Positions 36,271 to 45,848 are shown, counted from the first letter of the stretch. The stretch: 64,000 bases of DNA from Corynebacterium efficiens YS-314 (GCF_000011305.1 NC_004369.1:1302001-1366000); one strand, 5' to 3'. The notes: generated by a model not told the origin, from the sequence alone. Program-made: numbers and translations.

Positions 36271-37650
36271 ATGACCGCTGAGACAGAAACAGGCATCCCA
36301 GGCGTCCCAGGCACACAAGCCGCCGACCAGTTCAATGAGCTGCCCGCCCACGTCTGGCCACGCAACGCGGTGCGCCAGGAGGACGGCGTGGTCACCGTCG
36401 CCGGTGTCCCCCTGCCGGACCTGGCCGAGGAATACGGCACCCCGCTGTTCGTGGTGGACGAGGATGATTTCCGTGCCCGCTGCCGCGACATGGCCTCCGC
36501 CTTCGGTGGTCCCGACCGTGTCCACTACGCCTCCAAGGCCTTCCTCAGCAAAACGGTTGCCCGCTGGGTGGACGAGGAGGGGCTGTCCCTGGACATCGCC
36601 TCCGAAAATGAACTCGGCATCGCCCTGGCCGCCGATTTCCCCGGTGAACGCATCACCGCGCATGGCAACAACAAGGACGCCTCCTTCCTGCGGGCCTGCG
36701 TACGCAACAACCTGGGCCACGTGGTGCTGGACTCCGCGCAGGAACTCGAGCTGCTGGATTACATCGCCGCCGGCGAGGGCAAGGTCCAGCCGGTGCTGAT
36801 CCGGGTGAAGCCGGGTATCGAGGCCCACACCCATGAGTTCATCGCCACCAGCCACGAGGATCAGAAATTCGGCTTCTCCCTCGCCTCCGGTGCAGCCTTC
36901 GACGCCGCACGTGCCGCCGTGAACGCCGAGAACCTCGAGCTGGTGGGCCTGCACTGCCATGTCGGTTCCCAGGTGTTTGACGCCCAGGGTTTCTCCCTGG
37001 CCGCCGAGCGTGTCCTGGAGCTGTACTCGCGCATCCACGATGAGCTGGGTGTCACCCTCGCGGAGCTGGATCTGGGTGGTGGGTACGGCATCGCCTACAC
37101 CGCGGCTGAGGAGCCCCTCAACGTCGTCGAGGTGGCGCACGATCTGCTCACCGCCGTGGGTAAGACCGCCGCGGAGCTCGGCATCGAGGCACCGACCGTG
37201 CTGGTCGAGCCCGGCCGTGCCATCGCCGGCCCGTCCACCGTCACCGTCTATGAGGTGGGCACCATCAAGGACGTCGATGTCGACGATGAGACCACCCGTC
37301 GCTATATCTCCGTCGATGGTGGCATGTCCGACAACATCCGCCCGGCGCTCTACGGCGCGGAATACGATGCCCGCGTGGTCTCCCGGTTCACGGAGGGGGA
37401 GACCACCAACACCCGTGTGGTGGGTTCGCACTGCGAGTCCGGTGACATCCTCATCAACGAGGCGACCTACCCCTCCGATATCCACACCGGGGACCTCCTG
37501 GCCCTGGCCGCCACCGGCGCGTACTGCTACGCCATGAGCTCGCGCTACAACGCCTTCGCCCGCCCCGCGGTGGTGTCCGTGCGCGCTGGTGCCGCGAAGC
37601 TGATGCTGCGCCGCGAGACCCTCGACGACATCCTGTCTCTCGAGGTCTAG
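36271..37650 (+). CDS. lysA: Diaminopimelate decarboxylase
   Basis: A 459-residue PLP enzyme that makes L-lysine from meso-diaminopimelate, the last step of lysine synthesis. Fold type III alanine-racemase barrel with the PLP lysine in VHYASKAFL, the HCHVGSQ segment, the glycine-rich [10 protein letters not shown] phosphate loop and the C-terminal HCESGD motif carrying the catalytic Cys. The start codon follows the argS stop without a gap. A strong terminator follows. Confidence 0.96.
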   Translation: MTAETETGIPGVPGTQAADQFNELPAHVWPRNAVRQEDGVVTVAGVPLPDLAEEYGTPLFVVDEDDFRARCRDMASAFGGPDRVHYASKAFLSKTVARWVDEEGLSLDIASENELGIALAADFPGERITAHGNNKDASFLRACVRNNLGHVVLDSAQELELLDYIAAGEGKVQPVLIRVKPGIEAHTHEFIATSHEDQKFGFSLASGAAFDAARAAVNAENLELVGLHCHVGSQVFDAQGFSLAAERVLELYSRIHDELGVTLAELDLGGGYGIAYTAAEEPLNVVEVAHDLLTAVGKTAAELGIEAPTVLVEPGRAIAGPSTVTVYEVGTIKDVDVDDETTRRYISVDGGMSDNIRPALYGAEYDARVVSRFTEGETTNTRVVGSHCESGDILINEATYPSDIHTGDLLALAATGAYCYAMSSRYNAFARPAVVSVRAGAAKLMLRRETLDDILSLEV

Positions 37651-37667
37651 AACAACGCTTGTCGACG

Positions 37668-37711
37668 CACACCGCCGCCACCCCTGACAGGGGTGGCGGC
37701 GGTGTGTTCTT
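37668..37711. terminator. Strong terminator after lysA
   Basis: Perfect 18-base arms (cacaccgccgccacccct / aggggtggcggcggtgtg) with a 3-base loop, followed by TTCTTT. It is positioned to end lysA and also the convergent secreted-protein gene. Confidence 0.92.
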
Positions 37712-37714
37712 TAT

Positions 37715-38353
37715 CTAGGAGCTGCCGAGCGAGAGCATGGATGACCCGGAGGAACCGGTTCCGGCATCGAGATCCGCCTGAACCTGCAGGGCGAAATCTG
37801 CGTTCTCGCCGTCCGCACACGCCTGGAAAGCGTCGTCCAGTGTTTCGTTGATGCTGCCGGCGACCCGTGTGGTTTCCGGGTAGACCTCGGGATCCACGGT
37901 CGCCAGCCAGAACACGGCCACGCCGAGCTCACGCAAGGTCGCCGCCTCCACACGGCCGATCTGGTCGGTGACATCACCGGAAGTGATGGAGTCCACACCC
38001 AGGTACATGGCAATACCCAGTTGTTCCTGTGTGAGACCGGCGCCCATAAGTCTGAGGGAATAGAGTTGCGCCCTGGCCAGATTGGTGTTGGAAGGGTCGT
38101 TGACGGCCGCGCGGTAGCTCGCGAAGTAGTCCTTGATCTGGCGTGAGGCGGATGGTGTCTGAGCCAGGAGATCCTTTTCCGCAGCATTCGCGACGGCGGT
38201 CCTGATGGTCTTGCCCTCGCGTTCGGTGGAGGTGATGTTACAGGTATCACCGTTGACCCGGACCTGGACCGCGGAGGCAACCGGCGCCGCGACGGTGGCA
38301 ACGATCATGGTGGCTGCTGCGACGATACTGATGGTGGTCTTGGAGAGCTTCAT
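37715..38353 (-). CDS. Secreted SSFGSS-tail family protein, paralogue 1
   Basis: A 212-residue exported protein of unknown function. The signal peptide (residues 1-27) ends ASA before VQVRVNG. The mature part has the family's first Cys in GDTCNITSTER and second Cys in QACADGENADF. The C-terminus is SSMLSLGSS, a variant of the SSFGSS tail shared by four other genes within 9 kb. The two conserved cysteines suggest a disulfide. ATG 38353 starts the signal peptide; an in-frame ATG 11 codons earlier is less likely. It is 35 bases downstream of paralogue 2 on the same strand, so the two are probably co-transcribed. Confidence 0.8.
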   Translation of the reverse strand: MKLSKTTISIVAAATMIVATVAAPVASAVQVRVNGDTCNITSTEREGKTIRTAVANAAEKDLLAQTPSASRQIKDYFASYRAAVNDPSNTNLARAQLYSLRLMGAGLTQEQLGIAMYLGVDSITSGDVTDQIGRVEAATLRELGVAVFWLATVDPEVYPETTRVAGSINETLDDAFQACADGENADFALQVQADLDAGTGSSGSSMLSLGSS

Positions 38354-38388
38354 GGTGGTTGGTTCTTTCGGTGTGGTCGGTATCATGG

Positions 38389-38916
38389 TTAAGAACTTCC
38401 GAAGGATGAACCCGTGGGCTGGATCGAGACGGCGCTGTTGGCACAGCGCTCCAGGGCGTCCTCGATGTTGATCTCCTCCGGGAACGAAACAACTCCGGCC
38501 TGGAGTGCCACGAGCACGGACCGGGCCTGACCCCGGGTGACGTAGACATCCGTTGCAGCGGGAACCACCTTGGTGTTCGCCGCGTAGGTGTGTAGTGATG
38601 CCTCAAGGTCAACATCGCCGGCGGCGGTGGTGGTTGCAGCACCGGTGACCTGAGCGAGGGGCTCGGAGGTGGTCCGGGCGTAGGCGAAGAAGGCGGTGAG
38701 GTCGTCTGCGCGTTCCGGGTGCCGCGCCAGTAGATCCGCTTCGGCCCTGTCCAGGTCGAAATCCTTGATGAGTTGCTGCTCCGCGGCAGTCCACTTCAAC
38801 ACACACGTGAGTCCGGAGGTATCCACCTGGAGCGCGGTTGCTGTGGGTGCTAGCAGCGCCGATGCTGCGATGGTGGTGGCAATGGTGGCCGTCAGAATGC
38901 TACTGGTCAGCTTCAT
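38389..38916 (-). CDS. Secreted SSFGSS-tail family protein, paralogue 2
   Basis: A 175-residue exported protein. Signal peptide MKLTSSILTATIATTIAAS... ends near ATA-LQV (residue 28). First conserved Cys is in SGLTCVLKWTAAEQ, second in LERCANSAVS, and the C-terminus is GSSFGSS. The middle is helical and Ala-rich. It is the leading gene of a pair with paralogue 1 and is divergent from the LuxR-type regulator gene 211 bases away, so both may share a control region. No catalytic motif; function unknown. Confidence 0.8.
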   Translation of the reverse strand: MKLTSSILTATIATTIAASALLAPTATALQVDTSGLTCVLKWTAAEQQLIKDFDLDRAEADLLARHPERADDLTAFFAYARTTSEPLAQVTGAATTTAAGDVDLEASLHTYAANTKVVPAATDVYVTRGQARSVLVALQAGVVSFPEEINIEDALERCANSAVSIQPTGSSFGSS

Positions 38917-39127
38917 GGTTAGTTCCGTTCTCTAATAAAGCGGTAATAAAGCGGTGGAAAAAGGTGGTGATCGGGCGGGGCAGCCCGTTATTTCCACGCT
39001 AGGGAGCCGGTCAGGTTTGAACCAGACCCCATTTCAGGGGGCGGGGAACACCCTGGAGGGGGGAGCGTAGCTGTGATGCTGGACCATTCACGCACCCCAG
39101 TGATGGCACACCCGCTACATTTTTCTT

Positions 39128-39790
39128 ATGACATGGAATGTTCTGGCTGTTGATGATCACGAGGTGGCCCTCGCCGGCATTGATGCCATTCTGCGCTCCA
39201 GCGACGACTGCACCCTGGTGGGTACGTTTTCCACGGCGGATGAGGCCTGTCGTTTCATCCGCTCCCGGGATGATGTCCGCATTGACATCGCCCTCCTTGA
39301 CCTGCGTCTGGCGGACAACTCGGACCCCTTCGTCAACGTGCAGAGCTTCTGTGGGTTGGGTATCCCCGTGCTGATCTTCTCCTCCCTGGAGGACCCCTAC
39401 CTGGCGCGTCGTGCCCTGCACGCCGGGTCTTCGGGGGTGCTGGAGAAATCCGCCAGCGCCGTCGAACTCCATGAGGCGATCGTGACCATCTGCCGGGGTG
39501 ACACCCTGGCCAATGCGGAGTGGGCGAGTGTGATCGATTCGGATCCCGGTCTGGTGTGTGTTGACCTGTCGCCACGCCAGCGGGAGGTCCTCGAGCTCTA
39601 TGCCTCGGGGGAGTCCGCCAAACGCGTGGCCACCATCCTGGGGTTGTCGGCGGAAACGGTGCAGGACTACATCAACCGCATCCGGTACAAATACGCCCAG
39701 ACCGGTCGTCCGGCGAACACCAAGGTGGAGATGTTCCAGCGGGCACAGGAGGATGGCTTCCTGCCCGGGCCGCTCGGACCCATCGCATAA
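39128..39790 (+). CDS. LuxR/NarL-type response regulator
   Basis: A 220-residue two-component regulator. The receiver has the acidic pair Asp9-Asp10, phosphoacceptor Asp58 (LLDLRL) and Lys107 (LEKSAS). The DNA-binding domain LSPRQREVLELYASGESAKRVATILGLSAETVQDYINRIRYKY is a LuxR-type helix-turn-helix, extended by a short tail. It ends three bases before the histidine kinase gene and is divergent from paralogues 1 and 2, which makes those secreted proteins likely targets (inference). Confidence 0.9.
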   Translation: MTWNVLAVDDHEVALAGIDAILRSSDDCTLVGTFSTADEACRFIRSRDDVRIDIALLDLRLADNSDPFVNVQSFCGLGIPVLIFSSLEDPYLARRALHAGSSGVLEKSASAVELHEAIVTICRGDTLANAEWASVIDSDPGLVCVDLSPRQREVLELYASGESAKRVATILGLSAETVQDYINRIRYKYAQTGRPANTKVEMFQRAQEDGFLPGPLGPIA

Positions 39791-39793
39791 GCC

Positions 39794-42052
39794 ATGGCAC
39801 CCCAGGTGTTGAGCAGCGACTCCCTGCCGGGGGAATTCTTCGCAGCGGGGCCCACCACCCCGGAGGGGGACCTCTCGGGGAAGGTACAGCAACGGTTCCA
39901 TGAACTACGCACCGCCACGGTTTCCCTGCTGCGCGTCATTGCTATCGGTGGGGGACTGTCCTGGGTGCTGCTGCTCCTCTACTCATTGGGCAGTCCGCCC
40001 GATCCGGTGGTGGTCTTCTTCCGGAACCTCCTGATCGCGCTGTCGGCACTGCTGCTGCTGGCGGGTGTGATGAAATGGGATCGGTCTTATCAACCACTCA
40101 TGGCGGTTGCCGCGCTGACATACTTCGCCCTGTTGGCCGTGCATGCAGTCTGCCTGGTGATCATGGGGGAGTCACCCCTGACCCCGCTGCGCCTGGGGGA
40201 TTACTCGGCCCTGCCCGCGGCGTTGTTCGTGGCCTCGCGGCCCGGGATGCCCGCGGTGCTGACCGCCCTGACAGCGGTGTCCGTCGCCGCGGCCGTGAAC
40301 CTGGGCACCCCACCCGGTTTCGCCCTGCTGGTTGAGGTGCTCCACGCCCTGGCTCCCGTGGTGCCCTTTGTGATCGTGGTGTCCCGCGGCCTGAACACCA
40401 CCCGCACCATTGACCTGGCCGCCTCCCACACCTACCGGGATGCGCTGGTACTCGCCCGGCAGGAGACACTCGGTGAGCTGGAGACCCGTTTCCTCGCCTT
40501 CATCCACGACCATGTGCTGACCCAGCTCTCCGCCATCTGGCGTGGCACCCTCAGCCCCGATCCGCAGCACATCATCGGGGGGATCAACCACACCGGGGCC
40601 GATACCCTGGACAGCCTCGGTGACATGCGCTTCACCGATGCGGTCCACCAGATCAGCGCGGCCGTGCTGGCGGAATACCCGGACACCGTCGTCATCCTCG
40701 ATCGGGATGACATACCCGATGCACGTCTCCCGGCAACCACCGTCGCCGCGCTGGTGGACGCCCTGCGGCAGGGTGGTGCGAACGTCGCAAAGCACGCCCC
40801 CGGCAGCTCAGCCCGGTTGAGCTTCGACCTGCACCCCGACCGGTTCAGCGTGACGCTTGCCGACGACGGCCCCGGATTCGACCCGACCAGCCTCTCAGAG
40901 GACCGCGCCGGCATCCGGGTCAGCATCCTCGGGCGCCTGGAGCGTACCCCAGGCACCTCGGCAAAGGTACACAGCACACCGGGTGGGGGAGGCACCATCC
41001 ACGCGGTGTGGGACCGTCACAGCTCACAACCGCATGGGCACGCCGATATGGATGCCCTGCCGTCGGTGTATGAATCCATGGGTTTCTCCGATATCTTCCG
41101 CCCCGGCCCCGCGGTGGTGGTGTGGCTGCTGTTTGTCGCGATGTCCACCGCCAACGACCATCCCCGTCCGGTGCTGTGGCTGCTGTCCCTTATCGCCGCG
41201 GCTGTGGCGGCGTGGTGTCTGATCCAACACCCCCTGGAACGACTGCCGGACCGCTACACCATCGCTGCCTGTGTCTCCATCTGGGCGTTCTACGCGCTGG
41301 CGATCGGGGAGAACACCACCGACGAGGACACCTGGCCGTTCTTCTGGGCACCGTGGGTGGCACTGCTGCTCAGCGCCTACCTGGCCATGCGCAACCGGCC
41401 GCTGGCGGGATGGACCGCATGGATCGGATGCATGATCATCGGACAACTCTTCGTCTGGGCGGGATTCCAGTCGGACTACATCAACCCCGCGGAGTCCTGG
41501 ATTCATTCCCTCGTGCTCATCCCCGCATCAATCCTGCCGTGGATGGTCAAACGGATCTCGGACGGTCTGCCGCTGCTGATCACCGAACGACGCACCAACG
41601 CCGCCACCGCCGCGGTCGAACTGACCCGCCGACGATTCCTCGCGGACGCCCGCGACTGGTTGTCCACCCGCATCACCATGCTGTTCACCGACACCCTCAC
41701 CCCCGATGAGACCCGGGTAGCCGCCCACCTGATGGAACAACGACTCCGCGATTCGATCCGGTCACCCGCCCTCGACCGGACGACGATCTCCGCAGCGACC
41801 TGGGATGCCCGCCTCCGTGGTGTGCGGGTGAAGCTTCTCGACGACTATTCCACCACTCACACCACCCACCACCGTGGGTCCGAGCCCCACCCGCGCATCA
41901 CGGAAGTGGACGACACCCTCACCAGGGTGCTCCGTCACGCCACCGCAGGGGACACCGTGGTGGCCCGCCTGCTGCCCGCCGGGCGTGATGTCTCCGCCAC
42001 CATCCTGCACCGGCGGCAGGACACTGGGGACTCCGAGACGATCCGGATCTGA
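39794..42052 (+). CDS. Histidine kinase with two membrane modules
   Basis: A 752-residue kinase of unusual layout. Residues 40-200 contain about five or six helices. A NarL-type dimerisation region has the probable phospho-His238 in AFIHDHVLTQ. The HATPase domain follows with an N box near ANVAKHAP (about 329-336) and G box LADDGPGFDP (355-364). A second membrane module of about five helices follows (440-585), then a cytoplasmic tail (590-752) that loosely resembles a decayed kinase core (FLADARDWLSTRITMLF ... LTRVLRHAT) without a G box. It looks like a duplicated kinase in which the second copy lost its catalytic residues. Partner of the upstream regulator. Confidence 0.8.
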   Translation: MAPQVLSSDSLPGEFFAAGPTTPEGDLSGKVQQRFHELRTATVSLLRVIAIGGGLSWVLLLLYSLGSPPDPVVVFFRNLLIALSALLLLAGVMKWDRSYQPLMAVAALTYFALLAVHAVCLVIMGESPLTPLRLGDYSALPAALFVASRPGMPAVLTALTAVSVAAAVNLGTPPGFALLVEVLHALAPVVPFVIVVSRGLNTTRTIDLAASHTYRDALVLARQETLGELETRFLAFIHDHVLTQLSAIWRGTLSPDPQHIIGGINHTGADTLDSLGDMRFTDAVHQISAAVLAEYPDTVVILDRDDIPDARLPATTVAALVDALRQGGANVAKHAPGSSARLSFDLHPDRFSVTLADDGPGFDPTSLSEDRAGIRVSILGRLERTPGTSAKVHSTPGGGGTIHAVWDRHSSQPHGHADMDALPSVYESMGFSDIFRPGPAVVVWLLFVAMSTANDHPRPVLWLLSLIAAAVAAWCLIQHPLERLPDRYTIAACVSIWAFYALAIGENTTDEDTWPFFWAPWVALLLSAYLAMRNRPLAGWTAWIGCMIIGQLFVWAGFQSDYINPAESWIHSLVLIPASILPWMVKRISDGLPLLITERRTNAATAAVELTRRRFLADARDWLSTRITMLFTDTLTPDETRVAAHLMEQRLRDSIRSPALDRTTISAATWDARLRGVRVKLLDDYSTTHTTHHRGSEPHPRITEVDDTLTRVLRHATAGDTVVARLLPAGRDVSATILHRRQDTGDSETIRI

Positions 42053-42057
42053 GACTG

Positions 42058-43161
42058 CTATCTCATCCCCGGGAGATTAGCGGTATCAATGCGCAGCAGC
42101 CGGTCATCACCCTGGGTGGGGGAGCCACGGCCGTCGGTGTTGTTGGTCAGCACCAGCAGGGTGTCATCCGGGGCGGTGACCACATCCCGCAGGCGTCCGA
42201 ACTCACCATGGAGGAGCACCCGGGAGGTGTCCGGGGCAGCCAGGGGGATCTGCCGTAGGGACTGGCCACGCAGATTGGCGACAAAGATGGACTCCCCGGC
42301 GATCGTCATGCCGCTGGGGCTGGCCTCCGCGGGACGCCACTGCTGGACCGGATCGATGAACCCCTCACGGTTGGCGATCCCCTCGACCACCGGCCACCCG
42401 TAGTTACCGCCGGGGGTGATGATGTTGAGTTCATCCCAGGTGCTCTGCCCGAACTCCGAGGAATACATTATGCCGTCCGCGGCCCAGGCGATACCCTGCG
42501 GATTACGATGCCCCATGCTGTAGACCGGACTGCCCGGGATGGGATTGTCCGCGGGGATGGACCCCTCCGGGGTAAGGCGCAGGATCTTCCCGGCCAGCGA
42601 GGTCTCATCCTGGGCATTATCGGGCTGGTTGACATCCCCGGTGGTGGCGTAGAGCATCCCGTCGGGGTCGAAGGCGATGCGTCCGCCGTTATGGGTGTTG
42701 GCGCGGGGGATGGAATCGAGGATCACCTCGGGATCCCCGGCGCTGAGCGCGCCGGGCTCACCGGTGAGCGGGAAGCGGACGATCCGGTTGTCTTCCGCGG
42801 TGGTGTAGTAGGTGTAGAGGAAGGTCTCATGGACCGCCAACCCCAGCAGGCCCCCCTCACCACCGGGCTGGGCATCCCGGATCTCCGTCACGGTCCGGGT
42901 GCCGCCCTCGGCGGTGACCTCCAGGATGCGGGTGGTGTCCCGCTCACTGATCAGGGCTGTTGAGCCGTGGAATGTCACCGACCACGGTGCCTGGAGATCA
43001 GTGGCCACATCCACCGTCTCCACCGGGATGGGCGCGGATGATCCCGGGCTGGAACCGGGGTCGGATGACCCCACCGTGCTGCCCGTGGAACCCAACCCAC
43101 AGGCATTGAGCAGGGTCAGGGCGCTGATACAGAACGTGGCGATCGGGGTGGAGCGGAGCAT
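42058..43161 (-). CDS. Lipoprotein, PQQ-type sugar (glucose/sorbosone) dehydrogenase family
   Basis: A 367-residue exported beta-propeller. The signal peptide ends with lipobox LLNAC (Cys21), then a Ser/Gly linker, then the GSDH domain: ETVDVATDLQAPWSVTFHG, GEGGLLGLAVHETF, NTHNGGRIAFDPDGMLYATTGD, YSMGHRNPQGIAW and GGNYGWPVVEG. Relatives oxidise aldose sugars with PQQ, but many soluble homologues have no proven activity, and no PQQ synthesis genes are in the window. It is convergent with the kinase gene (5 bases apart) and lies inside the secreted-family locus. Confidence 0.87.
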   Translation of the reverse strand: MLRSTPIATFCISALTLLNACGLGSTGSTVGSSDPGSSPGSSAPIPVETVDVATDLQAPWSVTFHGSTALISERDTTRILEVTAEGGTRTVTEIRDAQPGGEGGLLGLAVHETFLYTYYTTAEDNRIVRFPLTGEPGALSAGDPEVILDSIPRANTHNGGRIAFDPDGMLYATTGDVNQPDNAQDETSLAGKILRLTPEGSIPADNPIPGSPVYSMGHRNPQGIAWAADGIMYSSEFGQSTWDELNIITPGGNYGWPVVEGIANREGFIDPVQQWRPAEASPSGMTIAGESIFVANLRGQSLRQIPLAAPDTSRVLLHGEFGRLRDVVTAPDDTLLVLTNNTDGRGSPTQGDDRLLRIDTANLPGMR

Positions 43162-43290
43162 GTGGGGAAACCTCCGGTAAGCGGTGCGGCTTGGATCTGC
43201 TGATGCAGGTCAGCATATAGCCACCCTGTCCGGTCTGCCCCGGAAAGGAACTGGTGTGTTGTGGGGTTACAGGAGCAGCCGACGTGGAAA

Positions 43291-43332
43291 ATCCCGCATC
43301 CGGATACCAGGTGTGGTAGCCGGACACGGGAT
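43291..43332 (-). terminator. Hairpin downstream of paralogue 3
   Basis: ATCCCGcaTCCGG pairs with CCGGAcaCGGGAT around a 16-base loop, 23 bases beyond the stop of the frameshifted secreted gene. No T-run on that strand. Confidence 0.45.
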
Positions 43333-43355
43333 CACTGATTACCGCAGGGGTGGGT

Positions 43356-44059
43356 TTAGCTGGATCCGAAGGAGGAACCACCGGAACCGAAGCCGCCACC
43401 ACCCCCGCCGCCATTACCACCACCGACGCCACCGCCGCCGGTGGGGGTGAGACGGATATTGTAGGTACCCGGTTCACCATCCCGGCAGGCGGCATAGACT
43501 TCGCCATACCACTCACCCACGGCTGCCAGGCGATCGGGAACGGAGTTTTGCAGAACACGCTTGTAGGGTTCAGACGCGTCCACCCCGGGATCAGGGTCAG
43601 TGGGATCCACCGGGTCCACAGGGACATCGCTGCGGGTGATGGTGAAATCGTTTCCGAAGATATCAGGCACTGACTTGTAAATCAGCGCGGCCATGAGGAT
43701 TTCCTCTGCTTCGGGGTTGCCGTCGATGTTGAAGAATCCCTGCGCGACGGACGCAGCGACGACACGTGCGAAAGCTGCCTCCGCCTCAGCTGATCGCGGA
43801 GCGGAGTAGTCTACATTAGCCAGATGTTGTCGATGTCGGATGTCGCGGCGGGCACCTCCCGCTTCAATTCGGCGATGAGATTATCACTCCATTGGCTATA
43901 AGCAGCCAAGATGCGCTCTTTATCCGTCGCGGAGAGAGTGACGGTACAGGTATCGCCTGTGATGGTGAGCTCCGTGGCATTGGCGTGAGGCGCAAGAAGG
44001 GTGCTGGCAGCAATTCCGGCGGTAGCCAGAATTCCGAGAGATAGTCTTCGGATACGCAT
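43356..44059 (-). pseudogene. Secreted SSFGSS-tail family protein, paralogue 3, frameshifted
   Basis: From ATG 44059 the frame gives a signal peptide (MRIRRLSLGILATAGIAAS...ANA), the first conserved Cys in GDTCTVTLSATDKE, and then stops after NIWLM near 43811. One frame over, the protein continues without a stop from about 43820 (LANVDYSAPRSAEAEAAF...) through the second Cys (YAACRDGEPGTYNI), a Gly-rich linker and the tail GGSSFGSS. A single-base shift near 43815-43825 therefore splits an otherwise complete gene. It may be a real lesion or a sequencing error in this consensus. Confidence 0.8.
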
Positions 44060-44340
44060 GATGTCTCCTAAGGGTGATTCAATGGCCTTCAATGGCTGGT
44101 GGGGGATCGTAGCGATGATCCACTCCTTCAAGGGTCCCCAGAAAAACGCGGTGCGACAAGGTGCTACAAGTGGTGCCAGCAGTAATGACGTCTACCGGAG
44201 ATGCCTGCAATGTGATAAGGGGCATGCTGAGAGACGCGCGAATGAGGTCGTGGTGAGGCCGCGGTGAGGTCGTGGTGGTCTCTGGGAAAACTTCTGTCAG
44301 TGCTGGGATTTATCATGTGAAATCTCGTAGAGTTTCAATC

Positions 44341-45024
44341 ATGAAAGTAAATGTGCTGACAGTGGATGAGCGTGAGGTGGGGCGTCTCGGGATGGGGCAG
44401 ATGCTTCTGCAAACCACCTCGTGCATCGGTGTCGGTACATGCACGACTCCGGTGGAGGCGCTGACCCACATCCGGGATGCCCCGGGTGCCGCCGATGTGG
44501 TGTTGTTAGGTCTCCAGACTGGGCTCAACCACCGGGGCGCTCTCTGTGGCCTGTTGGACCTGGGGCTGAGAATAGTACTTTTCCGGATCACGTCTGATCC
44601 CTACATTGACCTCAACCCCATCATGAAAAGGGTGGCGGGGATCATCGAGCCCACCAGCAGCGCCCGCGATCTGGAGGAGGTTCTCGTGGCGGCGGCAGTC
44701 CGGGGCGGCGCCCAGACATCGGAGGGGGCATCTGCCACCGGTGTGCGGTTATCCCCACGGCAGTAGCAGATTTTTCTCCTGTACGCATCAGGGGAGCCAG
44801 CAAAGAGACTGGCCACCATCACCGGCTTGTCACTCAATACCGTGCGTGATTATATCGACCGCATCCGGGTGAAATACGCCCTTGCCGGAAGGCCGATACT
44901 CACTCGCATCGATTTCTATCATCGGGCGGTGGAGGATGGTCTGCTTCCCGAATCCTCGATGCGGAACCCCGAGCCATCTGTTGCGGAAGGTGGGGGACCG
45001 CACCGGGAGGGGTCTGTTTTCTAG
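44341..45024 (+). pseudogene. Second LuxR-type regulator, in-frame stop and degenerate receiver
   Basis: Paralogue of the regulator at 39128. From ATG 44341 the frame runs to a TAG at codon 142 (44764-44766), placed in LSPRQ*QIFLLYASGE, and continues in the same frame through an intact LuxR helix-turn-helix (LATITGLSLNTVRDYIDRIRVKY) to 45024. The receiver has also lost its phosphoacceptor (Gly57 in LLGLQTG) and the conserved Lys (IIEPTSS). The truncated product has no DNA-binding domain. No partner kinase is adjacent. Its stop overlaps the convergent stop of paralogue 4. Confidence 0.85.
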
Positions 45025-45848
45025 CTACTTCCGAAACTGGAACCACCACTGGTGGCAGGTGGGTTGGGGCCGTTACCATTCCCGTTCCCACCGCTGCCGT
45101 TACCGCCATCGCCGTTGCCATTACCATTGCCGTTCCCGTTACCGCCGTTGCCGTTTCCACCACCGGGCGGGTCGATATCATCCGCACCGATCCGGAATGT
45201 TCCGGTCTTGCCATCGACACAAGCCTGATAGGGCTCTTTCAGACCTTCCTCGAAATCCCGCAGGACACCCCGGGCAGGCTCAACGATCTCCTTGGCGCGC
45301 TGGGATAGCGGGATGTCATTGTAGGTGCCCGACCCGAGGATCTCCTCCACTACAGGGAAGCTGTAGGTGAGGCCATCGCGGATATACGCGGCCTGGGTGG
45401 GGGTCAGGGTATGAACCCCGAGGAGGCTTTGCTCGAAGGTGGGCAACAGATAGCTCATGGCCGCGGGGGTAGCGGTCATGAGCATCATGGCCGTCAGATC
45501 ATTGTTGGTGAAGCCCTGCGCCCGTCCAGCGGCGAAATAGCGGCTCCAGGCAGCATTGGCTTCCGTGCTGTAGGAACCGCCCTCCCTCATGACGTTGATG
45601 ATTTCACCGGTGATCAGTGCGATCTCGTCCTCCTGCCCGGGGACCGCTGCGCTGAGGCGACTGGCCACCGAGTCGTCATAACTGGCGAAGTGGGTGCGGA
45701 AATCGTCAAAATCCTGCTGGGTGAAGGTGATGGTGCAGGTGACACCGGAGCGCGTGACCGTGGCCGCGGTGGCAGCGGGTGTCACAAGGACCGATGTGCT
45801 CAGTAGGGCGGCTGCTGCGACAACCGATGCGAACGGACGAATATTCAT
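45021..45848 (-). CDS. Secreted SSFGSS-tail family protein, paralogue 4
   Basis: A 275-residue exported protein. Signal peptide of 28-29 residues ending in ATA-ATV. First Cys is in SGVTCTITFTQQDF and second in YQACVDGKTGTFRI. A low-complexity Gly/Asn linker (GNGNGGNGNGNGNGNGDGG and on) occupies about 225-262, then the tail GGSSFGSS. The Gly/Asn stretch looks like a flexible spacer that presents the tail away from the folded domain. Largest intact copy with paralogue 5. Function unknown. Confidence 0.82.
   Translation of the reverse strand: MNIRPFASVVAAAALLSTSVLVTPAATAATVTRSGVTCTITFTQQDFDDFRTHFASYDDSVASRLSAAVPGQEDEIALITGEIINVMREGGSYSTEANAAWSRYFAAGRAQGFTNNDLTAMMLMTATPAAMSYLLPTFEQSLLGVHTLTPTQAAYIRDGLTYSFPVVEEILGSGTYNDIPLSQRAKEIVEPARGVLRDFEEGLKEPYQACVDGKTGTFRIGADDIDPPGGGNGNGGNGNGNGNGNGDGGNGSGGNGNGNGPNPPATSGGSSFGSS

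Noticed and set aside
34603..37485. 960-residue open frame antisense to argS and lysA
   Set aside because: Shadow of two well-defined genes in high-GC DNA; contains no recognisable domain.
42058..43161. Sugar-dehydrogenase lipoprotein as a sixth member of the SSFGSS family
   Set aside because: It has a lipobox and GSDH propeller motifs and ends in NLPGMR; it only shares the location.
44341..45024. Programmed amber readthrough in the second response regulator
   Set aside because: The receiver has already lost its phosphoacceptor and there is no visible readthrough context, so a simple nonsense mutation is more likely.
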